Notes: generated from the letters alone by a model not told the origin. A DNA stretch of 64,000 bases from Antedon mediterranea (GCF_964355755.1 NC_092673.1:10485001-10549000); one strand, 5' to 3'; shown: positions 35,910-47,200, counted from the stretch's first letter. Made by a program: numbers and translations.

Positions 35910-36362
35910 TGGTTCTTGGGAAATGTAAACATTATACAGTAACGGATACATGATTCCACCCTGTCGCACTCCGTTTCTTACATAGAACCATCGGGAGATA
36001 GATCTTCCCCATTTAATACAAAACTGTTGCTGTGAGTACCAACACGATAACAATTTTACAATTGCGGTTGGCATCTTTCTGTTTAACAATTTTTAAAAAA
36101 GAGTCCAGTTATTTAATCTGTCATATGCCTTAGAGGCATCAAGAAAGCAAGCATATACAGGGATATTTTGCCGAGTATAAAATGCAACAACTTGTTTTAA
36201 GACTAATATACATGTATCTGTGGAGTGACCCGATTTAAACGCAAACTGATGGTCAGATGACTTAAGGCTATCTCCGGACAATTTAATTAATACAAATTCT
36301 AGTACCTTAGATACCACACTAGCTAAAGCTATAGGCCTAATTGCTTTTACTCGTAATATCAC
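35910..36362 (-). pseudogene. Non-LTR retrotransposon reverse transcriptase fragment
   Basis: The minus-strand frame contains IRPIALASVVSKVLE, the palm motif A region FLDASKAYDR and motif B NGVRQGG, in the right order and spacing for a LINE-type reverse transcriptase. The YADD motif C is missing because similarity stops soon after LLYNVYIS. An in-frame stop at 36093-36095 also breaks it. It is a dead fragment of the fingers and palm. The clade cannot be fixed from this much. Confidence 0.8.
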
Positions 36363-36669
36363 CTGATTTAGATTTTAAAATCGGAACAATTTATCACTAG
36401 ATAAATCTTTAATAATGCCCGCTACCTGTTGGACATTTACCTCACAACCACAATCATCATTACAATTAACAAGTATACTGTGAACATAATCCTCCGTCAT
36501 GAAATAACCTCTCAACTGCATACTGCATAATTTTCAGATAATCAACCAAACGTGTTTTTGTTATCATCCGGAATGAACAATAATTGCAAGTAATTGAAAA
36601 TCCGAATGCACCACAAGGTGTATCATTCCCTAAATTGCCCAAAAAGCTTTTATAAAATGTGTCAATTGA

Positions 36670-36960
36670 GACGTTCTTTCACGAAAAAAACCACTTGGAA
36701 TTACTACTTAAAACCACGAAATATTTTGACTTAACATTAGGAACATATTCCCAGATCGGTAAAATTATTCCATCGACTACCTAAATTTAATGTTTCAATA
36801 TTAACCACCATTTGAGTTGATTTTTAATTCAATTTCTAAATTGTTTATATATACCAAGCTATCTTTATTGTTTTCTAATCTCACTCTTTTCACCAGCATT
36901 ATGCCTCTTTTGTTTTATTTCTTTTATTCCAGTCCACTCAGGCAGCGCTTGATTTCTACA
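36670..36960 (-). repeat. Dispersed repeat R, copy 3 (inverted)
   Basis: Reverse complement of the 31240-31480 part of copy 1 (CCACTTGGAATTACTACTTA, CCATCGACTACCTAAATTTA, AGTCCACTCAGGCAGCGCTT), more diverged. Its orientation matches the reverse transcriptase fragment next to it, so R may be part of that LINE or of a Penelope-like element. Confidence 0.8.
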
Positions 36961-37019
36961 CACTGATGAAGAGCTAGTTTTGCCCGAAAGCTCTGCTAAT
37001 TTTGTCTAGTTGTTTAAAT

Positions 37020-38482
37020 TGTATCGTTTAGATTTAGCTTTTTGATTATATTATTTTGTATCTTTATTAAGATCAAGCCACTGATACCCACAGTCACACT
37101 GATACCCACAGCATTGTCTTTTTTTCAGTAATTTGGATTTATATTGAAAATTATCTATTTTTTTCAACCCACTAAGGCTGTCTCTCTCTCTCTCTAATTC
37201 TGTTAATATTATATATAAATGAACTTACAAAAGATTTCAAAGAGAAAGAGATTAATATTTTTTATTGATAAAAAGACTCATTCTTGGCCGACGATATAAT
37301 TCTCATTGGAAATAGTGAAAATGATCTACAATCATTATTGAAAGCATCAATTTAGAACCAAATTTAAAATGTTATAATTTTGAAAAATAATATGCAGGCC
37401 TGATTGTAACCAACCACCAACGCATTAACAATCAAATGAAATAGCCAATCGGTAACAAATTCATAGACGAAGCCAACATGTATAGCATGCACACAGAAAT
37501 TACAAAAACACAAGCCATATAGATGAAGGAAAAGGATCGAACAGAATTATTTTATTAAATTTTCATGCAGTCAAACAACGCAACAAAGCAACCTGGGGAT
37601 TTCCTTTCTTGAGTGCTAAGCACTATCGAATTGGTTATCTATACTGCATTTCAATCGTAAAACAATAAAAATACATAAGATATAATAAATTGTGTGAACA
37701 ATCATTTAAATATACAGATAACATGGTTCGTGTGTACAGACAATTAAAGATGATATACGATAAAATTAGGAATATCTTGCCAAACATGGGGACAATTTTT
37801 ATACAAGGAATAATTAAAAGAATTGGTTCTTTAATATTATTAATTATTCTTTAACAATTGTGTTCTGTTTATGTAGTTATCTGTATGAAAAAAAGCGCCA
37901 TCTATAGCGGACGTATAAGTAGCGATAATTTTGACCAATCAAATTGGGATTCTTTCAAACTCATTGTTTCCTAAAAAAAATCCCAAGCTCTGAACTTACC
38001 ACTCATCGTATTACTATAAGGATATTCATTTCTGAAAAATAGGCCAAGTTTACATGAAGGATGATTTGATCATAATAGGGGAAGTGGTTTGATGATAGAA
38101 TCTAAAGTTTATATAAACTTTTTTTTTAAGATTTAATGTGGCGTACAGTTAATTATGTTATGAATTTTTTTGTATCTCTTTATCAAAAGCACAGTCTCAA
38201 TGAGGGAGATGTGCAACAAGAGTAAATAAACATAATTATATTTTTAAAAAAATATACATAAAAACCATTAAAAAAAATATTTAAAAAGTATAATTTGTCA
38301 TGACAAACCACTGACAAATTTGATATCTTCAAATATAAAACAAAACGTAAAAAAACAAAGCATTATTAAAAGTAAACTGAGAAAGATTAAAAACTAGAAA
38401 TGTTACTGTTACTCTATATTCATGCACTACGCATATTTTAGTTTACATTTCTATGGCTTTAGGTTAAATCAGGGATCAACCC
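37020..38482. other. AT-rich DNA, no gene seen
   Basis: Contains a block around 37061-37165 (GCCACTGATACCCACA, duplicated locally) that matches a block at about 40290-40380, and otherwise nothing I can name. Confidence 0.5.
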
Positions 38483-39064
38483 AAGTTTTCGGCATGTATT
38501 GAATATAGGACTATTCCATTATTATTTATAGGGGTGTTAGTCAATATGTTGGGTTAGGTGTGCCAGGCTTGTTGAGGCTTCTATTGTTCGTGTCATTGTG
38601 CCAATTGTTTTGTATTTCACTGTGTTTGATAAAAACAAACAAAAAACTGCTGCTGTAGTTAGCCTATAGCTTTTATTATGTGTCTGTAAATTATATCGTA
38701 TTTTACACTATATACAGTAGCCTATAGGCCCTAACATGTTTTTTTACTCAACAGTTAAATCAAGTAGCCTCTACAAATAACAAGAAAAGATCAAGAAAAA
38801 GATTCATATACATTTTAATCTTATTTAATTTATGTTTTAATTTATATAAAATATCCAATTTATGTTTTAATTTATATAAATACATCCATGTTTGGTTTTT
38901 TTTCTCAACAGTTGCAAATAGCCTCTACAAACAACAAGAAAAAAATCGATAGATCGAAAGATACATTCTTCAAACTTTATTCAAATATAAGGCACAAGAA
39001 CTTTAACATTATTTAATAAGGCACAAGGAACATATACTATTTTAACTTACTTAATCTGTTTAAT

Positions 39065-39297
39065 TTATATTATGCCATATCTTTCTCGCCACATAAATTC
39101 GTCAAGGTATTCCGGTAACCATTCCCGTTTACACCTATTCTTTTTAACTTTAATTTTTCACGATTCCAGTAGGATTCTATGTTTTGAGTGTGGACTCCTG
39201 TTATTGGATCAACAACATTCTTACTGTGGTTTACTGTTAAGTGTCCATCTACCACATCCAGGTCCTGTACTCTGGAATAAACCTTCCATTTATTTGA
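39065..39297 (-). pseudogene. ISXO2-like (IS1595/Merlin) transposase fragment, frameshifted
   Basis: The minus strand encodes WKVYSRV, then GHLTVNHSKNVVDPITGVHT and QNIESYWNREKLKLKRI. The VNHS...FVDP.TG.HT..IES.W pattern marks ISXO2-like DDE transposases, which in animals are Merlin elements. Near 39115-39122 an indel shifts the frame: the family-typical tail LPEYLDEFMWRERYG is in the next frame. The N-terminal part is missing beyond an in-frame TGA just upstream. Only the C-terminal third of the catalytic domain remains. Confidence 0.85.
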
Positions 39298-39409
39298 TGG
39301 TCATTTTAATATAAGGCATGAAATAAGATTATTGGCATGTATTTATTTTGTTTGTATGGTATTTATATTTTTGTAATATTTTGTTTGGTTGGAATTCACT
39401 GAATCTTTT

Positions 39410-39893
39410 ACAGTAATTTATTAATAACGGTACCTGTGATTTTACATTACCATTGACCATTGAAATCGACAGTAATTTTAATGTAGTTTTACAGTTATTT
39501 ATCAACATTATTCTACATTAATGGTAGACCACTTCCTTTGAAATCGACAGTAATTTTACGTAGTTTTATGGTACCCGTGATTTTACGTTATTGTTGACAA
39601 ACAGACTTTCAGATTAACAGTAATTATACTGTAGTAATTTATTAGAAACGGTACCTGTGATTTTACGTTATAGTTGACATCCGACTTTCAAGTTAACAGT
39701 AATTTGTAGTTTTACAGTAATTTATTTTCAACAGTACCTGTGATTCTACATTACGGTAGACAACCGAGTTTATGACCAACAGTAATAATTTACTGTAGTT
39801 TTACAGTAATTTATTTTCAACAGTACCTGTAATTCTACATTACGGTAAATTACTGGCGTCCAGATTGCCAGTAATTTACAGTTTTTTTATAAG
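39410..39893. repeat. Degenerate minisatellite in the Merlin relic
   Basis: Five or so imperfect copies of a unit built on ACAGTAATTTATT...GGTACCTGTGATTTTAC and a TAC(A)GTTGACA-like link. It lies in the middle of the inverted-arm element, in place of most of its coding region. Confidence 0.8.
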
Positions 39894-40849
39894 AATTTTT
39901 TTAACAGTGTAGGCCCTATATATCCTGTACTGGGGAAGGGTTAGTGTGTGTTGCATGAGAGAAAGTTCTGCAATTTTATTTCTGACTATTTTAGTTTTTG
40001 TGTCAGGATCAGCTGGAGAGAGAACCTCACGAACATTGCTAACTCATTGAGTTGAACCAAACATGACACTACTAAATAACACTTAAAACTGGGTCGATGA
40101 AATAAAACATATATACCTTCAATTAAATATGTTACACAATGTATGTTTTGCTTAATCTTATGCCTTTAAGTGTACTGAATTTGTTAAAGTCATAAACTGT
40201 TGAGAAAAAAACAAACATGGATGTATTTATATAAATTGTTTTTCTGGCTGTTTTACTTTATCGTTTTGATTGAGCTTTTCGCTTTTTTTTTTGTATCTCT
40301 ATTGAGATCCAGCCACTGATACCCACATCATTGTCGTTGTTTCATTAATTTTCCTTTGGATTTATATAAATTAAAACATAAATTAAATAAGTTGTATATG
40401 TTTTCTCCTTATTGTGAATAACGTTTGAATGTATTTTTTCTTGTTATTTGTAAGAGGCTATATAACTTGATTCGGCTGTTGAGAAAAAAAAAACATATAA
40501 TAATATTACATGAAATGTAAAATAAAACATGATAATATGATTTAACTGTTGACGGTAAAAAACATGTTAGGGCCTATAGGCTATATAAATATAGTGTAAA
40601 ATACGATATAATTTACAGACACATAGGCTAACTATAGCAGCAGTTTTTTGTTTGTTTTATCAAACACAGTGAAATACAAAACAATTGGCACAATGACACG
40701 AACAATAGAAGCCTCAACAAGCCTGACACACCCAACCCAACATATTGACTAACACCCCTATAAATAATAATGGAATAGTCCTATATTCAATACATGCCGA
40801 AAACTCAGGTTTAAAGTAGTACAGTATTGTAATTGCATTGGACGTTGAC

Positions 40850-40857
40850 GACGTCAC
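40850..40857 (+). promoter_or_regulatory. CRE-like GACGTCAC in gene 2 promoter
   Basis: The word lies within GTTGACGACGTCACATG, about 130 bp before the candidate start codon of gene 2 and 25 bp before a CCAAT box, a common core-promoter arrangement. Confidence 0.4.
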
Positions 40858-40881
40858 ATGAAATATAACGTTGATCAGCAG

Positions 40882-40886
40882 CCAAT
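40882..40886 (+). promoter_or_regulatory. CCAAT box upstream of gene 2
   Basis: CAGCCAATCAAA, the form bound by NF-Y, about 100 bp upstream of the ATG at 40985. Together with the CRE-like word it marks a likely promoter immediately outside the Merlin relic. Confidence 0.4.
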
Positions 40887-40984
40887 CAAATTCGTTCGCG
40901 CTTTTTCCAAAGATTAGATGCGAATGACGGTTAAATGAACATAAAACCGTATATTGTTCATTTCTGTTATCAATTTGTTAAATC

Positions 40985-41242
40985 ATGAACATGATAAGCG
41001 ACTCTGAGCTAATGCTTCAATACTCAAGCGAAGACGATGCATATTTCTACGATAATAACATTATGAATATCACATTTTCTGATGATGGCACGACAGAACA
41101 CCCTGTTCCAACTGCTGAGCGTATGCTATACTATTTTTCAAGTGAAGACGATGAAGAAGGCCTAGGCCTAGTCCTAGGAGTAGATGATACAGAAGGGTCG
41201 CCTACTGGGATTAGGCCTACAACAATGAATGTTCATACCTAG
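40985..41242 (+). CDS. Gene 2 candidate exon 1 (acidic)
   Basis: The ATG opens 85 codons, beginning MNMISDSELMLQYSSEDDAY, with a stop immediately before the LTR. Its second half (ERMLYYFSSEDDEEGLGL and VDDTEGSPTGI) duplicates exon 2. A promoter-like region is upstream. The true donor is not clear: the phase needed by exon 2 is met by A|GTGAAG inside SSED, while the GT at the exon end lies in the LTR target site. Alternatively translation starts in exon 2. Confidence 0.5.
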   Translation: MNMISDSELMLQYSSEDDAYFYDNNIMNITFSDDGTTEHPVPTAERMLYYFSSEDDEEGLGLVLGVDDTEGSPTGIRPTTMNVHT

Positions 41243-44200
41243 GTAGTGTTGTGAACGGCGCCCGCTGGGTAAACAGACCACCCCGCCGACCGAACGAGGG
41301 CGTCGCCCCGATAGCTTGATTTGCATACAGGGGGTATGTAAATGTTAACGTGGGACCTCGACGCCGCCCGAGCTGGGCTATTCGAAGCAGGAACCAATGA
41401 GAAACGGACACAACCGGAATTGACCAAGATATTTGGATTTACTGCTTACGGATACCTGTGTGATTTAGGACAAGCGGGACTGTTAAGGTAAGCCTAGTAG
41501 CTTTCATTACCAGGCCATTCCAGCACCGACCTAAAATCACAACATTGGCGCTGCGAGCAAAAGCTCGGAAATCTTTTTTTTTGGTGGGGAGGCGGGTGCC
41601 TTGATTGCCAGCTGGCATTCTTAACGTGATCGGGTTGATTGCGAGGTATTTCGTCCTCTGCTGAAACTATTAACTTATTGTACTTACGGTGCATTTGTTA
41701 GTTTATTGAAGTTGGTATATTTATTGAAGGTACAACATACCGGTAAAGTTAATCACGCAGTATTGTGGCATTTGGATACTTGCTGATTAGCGTATCGACG
41801 GGGTAGTCGATGCATACCGGGAGTTGTATTTATTTTGCTATAGTTGAAGGATTAGTGGGCAGTTTACTAGGCCGTATCACCTGGTGGGATACTAGGCGTG
41901 GCCGTTGAACTGAGTGGCACCACTAATTTTAAATTTGATTGTTTTTTATTGATAACATCTTTTTCGTCCGTCAGTCAGGTTTTTCATCTTGAGAAATTAT
42001 ATTGGCTGTGCGTATTATTGTGTTAACCTCAGAGTGGCATTATCGCTCTCCTTTCTTTGCATCGGGGGAAGGTTTAGTGGTAAGTGTTGTTAAACTGTAT
42101 TGACGTCTTTTTGAATAATCTAGTTGTTTCTCATTGCAGGTTTGCTGGTGAAATATTTTATTATAATGATTTGCATCTCCAACAACCATTTTGCAATATT
42201 GTGTGTGTGTTACTGCATTGACGATATTTTATTCTATTGTTGGGCCTGTAATTTTTATTACGTCTGGCGGTATTTTAATTTGTATCGTACTCTTTGCTTG
42301 ATAACATCTGTTATCTCACACTGCAGCTAGTTTTACCATACTGAAGATCGTAAAGTGTTACTACAACTTTTATTCCGTGCCAGTCTGTTTTCTTCTGGAA
42401 AGCTTGAAGACTGTTCACGTGATTTGTGACTTCAACTTCACACGCTGATTTTCACTGCCTTTCTGTGGAGGGGAGTGGTCTGGTGATCAGTGTTCGTTGA
42501 GCATTACCAAGATCTGGATTTGAAGTATCGTCATCATTTGAATGCTGTGCAATTGGTGAATGTATCACAAATGTTTTAATAGTTTTATGCCCATTTTAAT
42601 ATTCCAGGCATTGGTATTGTATGGCATTTTACATTCCTAGTTTATACACAGTATTCATCTTAAACCGGACAATTACTAGTGGCACAACATACCTTTAGAT
42701 ACATTTTAATGAAAGTCTTTGACCTCTGGCAATACTTTTATACTTTTTAAGTGTATCGTATGTTTTAAAGGATGCCTCATGTTGCAATAAATTTCTGGAC
42801 AGAGCCAGATCTTGTCCATCTACTAGGAAAGAGAGCTAGGAAAATTACTGATTGGAGGTCCAAATTTGGAAATATTAGAGCCTGTGACTTAGAATATTTA
42901 ACTGGAATCAAGTGCTTGTCATCCAAAACGACTCGCTGGGATTTCACACCGAATCCTCAATTAGTGAGTAGTTGGGTTCAGAACACTAGCACTCCTCAGC
43001 TGTTCCATGCAGCACAAGTTCCATTTGGAACTTATTCCGGTGATTTACCTGGTGGTAGTTTCTCATGGAGACACACCAGTACCAACCAACCTAGTTCTGA
43101 CCACAGAGAAAAGACAGATTCAGGTTGTAGGAATACTCACTATAGGTATGCAACCAAAGCAGAATGTCAACCAATATCTGAACTGTTAGCTTTAGACTCT
43201 AGTCTTAATGTACGGGGTCACCATTGCACTAAAGGTAGTAAAACCTCAAAAACTAGATCTGTGTCTAAGCTTTGTAGATTACTGACAGAGGATTGTTTCA
43301 GTGACTCTTCTAGTAGCTCTAGTCTTATGGACTCCAGTTCTAGTAATGATGAGAGTTGTACAAGTGACGAAGATAGTGATCAGGATAGGGCTTATGGTAA
43401 ATATTCTACGAGTGTTCAATCTAAAAGACGACACTCGCATAGGCATTCCCAACGATCACAAAAACTATTGAGACAAAAAGACATTCCCACGTCTCTAACT
43501 TTTAATGGCTGGGATGATGACTGGTATCTTTTTAAGAAACGGTTCAGATCTTTCGCAAAGGCGCAGAACCTTACCACCGGGGATAGTAAAAATGCCCTTT
43601 TTTGGTGTATGGAGGGACCTGCGGCAAAGTTCTTAACCAATCTTTTAAGGATGGAGCCAACATTAGACTTCAAAGAGATGATGGATGTCCTCAGTGTACG
43701 TTTCGGAGACGGTGAGCGGTTTCTAAAACAAGAACTAATAACCAGCCTATCCTGGTGGGGTCAACCCTGCATTTCAACCAGCTGATTTACATGCAAATGA
43801 GCAAACTGGACAGGATATTCAAGCGTGAGACCCCTTTCACAACACACCTCCCCATTCTAAAAGGGAAGCATTCCACCTTTCTCACACTAGCTTGAATACA
43901 CCGAGGAAACTCCCTGAAATGTGGGTTCTGTACGTCTTCTTCTACATCATCATGGTAAGTGTGAAGCTCAGGAGGCAATGTGATGTACATTTGTTGAACT
44001 CAGGTTGATCTCGGAAGTTGCTGCAGATGGTAGGTATAGTGATGCAGGAGCTGATATCTGTACATCAGTATGCCTCCTGAGCTTCACACTTACCATGATG
44101 ATGTAGAAGAAGACGTACAGAACCCACATTTCAGGGAGTTTCCTCGGTGTATTCAAGCTAGTGTGAGAAAGGTGGAATGCTTCCCTTTTAGAATGGGGAG

Positions 44201-47200
44201 GTGTGTTGTGAAAGGGGTCTCACGCTTGAATATCCTGTCCAGTTTGCTCATTTGCATGTAAATCAGCTGGTTGAAATGCAGGGTTGACCCCACCAGGATA
44301 GGCTGGTTATTAGTTCTTGTTTTTTTCAGGTGCAGCAGAAATAAGACGGTGGTTTTAAATCATGACAAGCTGGCTGATTTTAATTTACCTCCTCTTTCTT
44401 CACCTACAGATCCGGATGCAGGACCGTTGTATTGTCTATGTCGCCAGCCCTGGGCCGGCTCGTTTATGATACAATGTGACTATTGCGAGGTGTGGTACCA
44501 CGGTGCATGTGTGAATATTGCACTATCTGAGGCCTGGGACATTGACTTATATCGATGTGCGGACTGCAAGTCCTCAGTTAACAATTAAGTACTCACGTTT
44601 ACCTTCTCTTCTTCCTCAGATATGGATCAGTTACCGTTTGCTGACGGAAGTGATACGGAGATTTCCGAGATGGAGGAGGATGTGTTCTTGGCTAGTCCGG
44701 GGGTACAGGAGGAACTGACGGTGGCTGGGAATACGGGAGGGGCTTGCCCGGCGGCGAGCACCCCAGCCAAGGGGAAACCAATCTGCCATCTGATGACCCC
44801 GAAAGAAGAGGCAGCGGCTGGGGATACGAGAGGGGCTTGCCCGGTGGTGAGCACCCCAGCCGAGCGGAAACTAAAATGCCATCTGGGATGTGGTCCAGTG
44901 AGCAACATACGGGTCCACGTCACGAAGACGCATGCCCCGGCATGTTTCCGGCCACTGGAACGGAGTTCTTGGCGGAGGGCACGAGTGCAGTGGCGGGCAC
45001 TCACCAGTTTGGCAGCGGAGGGCCTTGGTAAAGGCAGAACACCAGAGGACCTGAGATGTCTCCTGAACGCCCAGCACCTTATGGGGGATGGCACTGATGT
45101 CCTACCCCCGGATAGGAAAACTCGTAGTGCCATCTTTATGCTGACACGGGTGATTGGGGGAAAGAGGCCCCCGCCTCTCACAATAGCTCCGGTTATCAGT
45201 CACCCGTCGGCTCTCATACACTGGCGCTGTGTGATCGCTCTCATCGCCTCTTTTGGTGAGGAGTTGGTGAAGGAGTGTGGTCGTCGGGCTGAGGAGGAGG
45301 AGCCGGCAGTGGACCAGATCGTCAAAAAGTCGACAAAGAGAAGGGCGGCAGAGGGAGAACATGGAGAGCGACCGACCAAGCGCGATGCCCCGGCACCGAA
45401 GGATGGTAGATCAGTGGCGGCGCCACCGATTGTGCGGGGTACATCGGCTTCGCTTGGTTCGGCACCCAAAGTGTTCGATGCTTGTTTTCACCTGGACCGG
45501 TTGCAGAGGGACCTGCAGCTTTCCAGACGAGCGGACCTCTGGGACGTGGAGCGAGCGGTGCGGGTGAGGAGTAGAACACAGCCTGTGGAAGTGGTAGGCG
45601 GGATTGCCCTGTTTGGCGATCCAACCACTTACCCCACCGAGCGGGAGATTGGTGGACTGGCGAGGAACGGCTGTGCGGTGGGCTTGGGAGTGGCTCCTGG
45701 CTACTCGCCGACAACGGTCCAATTCGATAGGCTCCTGGCCTTAGCCCGAACTCGAGATGTTCGAGTAATCGGGAGAGTGGGATTGGACCATTCGGCCCCG
45801 CCTACAGATTGGCCGAGACAAGATCTGCTGCTAAAGAGGGTGTTGGGTCGTTGCTTGGACGGCCGCCACCACCGCATCCTGTGTCTTGAAGTCTCTGGAG
45901 TTCAAGGCGATGTCACTGGGGAGGAGTGCCACTATCGCGTCTTGGACATCTTGCGTCTAAGTCGTGTGTCGAAGGAACAGCGTCTGCTTCTGGCAGACTA
46001 CGCTTCCACGGAAGCCGTAGCCACCGCCTACCTTCGACATTTCCCCAGGACATACTTAATTAGTGTGACCAGTCGAGTGACGGGCTTTACGGCCGATCAA
46101 CGCAAGGGCCTGCGTTTCATCGCTACCAATGAAGATCGGCGATTGCTGATGGGGTCAAACGGACCGGATTATCCTCCTGCCGGATACCCAGTTGGAGCAC
46201 CTCATCTGCTGTGGGCGACCGCCGTCGCCGTGGGACAGGTGCTCGACCGGAGCCCCGGGCAGGTCACTGATCTGACATGGAAGAACGGTCGAGATCTCCT
46301 TTGAGCCCCTGGCTCACCCACAACCAGAAGTTTTCAGTTTTCCAGAAGTTTTCCGTTTCAAAAGAACATGGTTCTGTTTTACATTTATTTTCATTTATAT
46401 CTTTCAGGTATCTAGGGAAGCGGAGGACGGTGCTACAGGCATGTCCCACGGCTAGTGACTACCTGAAGGGATCGTTGGAAGCGGTCTACACAGCTACGGG
46501 TATTGGGTATTTTTTCACGTACGAAAATCACCCGGTTTACCCCCGAGGTGGATCCAGGACGGGGTGCCCGCTTTTCAAACACGGGAGGAGTGTTGTGAAC
46601 GGCGCCCGCTGGGTAAACAGACCACCCCGCCGACCGAACGAGGGCGTCGCCCCGATAGCTTGATTTGCATACAGGGGGTATGTAAATGTTAACGTGGGAC
46701 CTCGACGCCGCCCGAGCTGGGCTATTCGAAGCAGGAACCAAGGAGAAACGGACACAACCGGAATTGACCAAGATATTTGGATTTACTGCTTACGGATACC
46801 TATGTGATTTAGGACAAGCGGGACTGTTAAGGTAAGCCTAGTAGCTTTCATTACCAGGCCATTCCAGCACCGACCTAAAATCACAACAGTAGGCCTAGGC
46901 CTAGAGACCTAGTTATTTACTACTAGTACTAGGCCCTAGGCCTGGGCCTAGTAAATATTACTTATTACTAAGCCTAGCTAGAGATAGGCTCTAGCCTAGG
47001 CCTATTCCTATGAGAATTTTAGTATGTAGTACTGTACTGTGTTTGGGATAGAAAAAACTTAATAGGGGTAATCAACCATTTGCCAGGTACACTCAAAATG
47101 TGTGCCGGCCCCCTTAATAGGCCTATATCCACTTGTTTATGGGAAAGGGTGTCCCAAAGAAGAGATCAAACATACACATTTTCAATAATATTTTACCATG

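Larger units (their letters stand above)
38490..40808. mobile_element. Merlin/ISXO2-type DNA transposon relic with long inverted arms
   Basis: The left arm (about 38490-38960) and right arm (about 40400-40808) are inverted copies over several hundred bp: GTTTTCGGCATGTATTGAAT at the left end against its complement at the right, GCCTATAGGCCCTAACATGT against ACATGTTAGGGCCTATAGGC. Inside are a broken ISXO2-like transposase fragment (39065-39297) and a tandem repeat (39410-39893). Exact ends and a target duplication could not be fixed; Merlin elements usually leave 8-9 bp. It looks old and inactive. Confidence 0.65.
41247..46888 (+). mobile_element. LTR retrotransposon with PHD and TatD-like cargo, no visible pol
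   Basis: 5.64 kb bounded by two 298-bp LTRs that differ at only two positions I could find (CCAATGAG/CCAAGGAG and CCTGTGTG/CCTATGTG), so insertion is recent. It has TG...CA ends, a PBS, a PPT and a 4-bp duplication. Internal order: 1.2-kb leader, Gag-like ORF, 265-bp inverted repeat, PHD-finger ORF, 560-aa TatD-like ORF, small 3' ORF. No reverse transcriptase, RNase H, protease or integrase motif is present, so it must be mobilised in trans if at all. The element is much more GC-rich than its surroundings in its second half. The Gag type and 4-bp duplication suggest Gypsy, with low certainty. Confidence 0.9.

Noticed and set aside
36961-37010. Hammerhead-ribozyme-like words CTGATGA and GAAA
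   Set aside because: The sequence between them does not form stem II; instead AGAGC pairs with GCTCT across the GAAA, which is not a hammerhead core.
39072-39314. 80-codon plus-strand frame starting MPYLSRHINSSRYSGNHS
   Set aside because: It is antisense to the ISXO2-like transposase fragment, which explains why it is open.
42124-42330. 68-codon hydrophobic frame in the LTR leader
   Set aside because: Low-quality composition (Cys/Tyr/Ile rich), no splice acceptor next to it, no similarity to env or other elements.
44627-45722. Several minus-strand and shifted frames of 60-184 codons
   Set aside because: All are shadows of the GC-rich TatD-like ORF on the plus strand.
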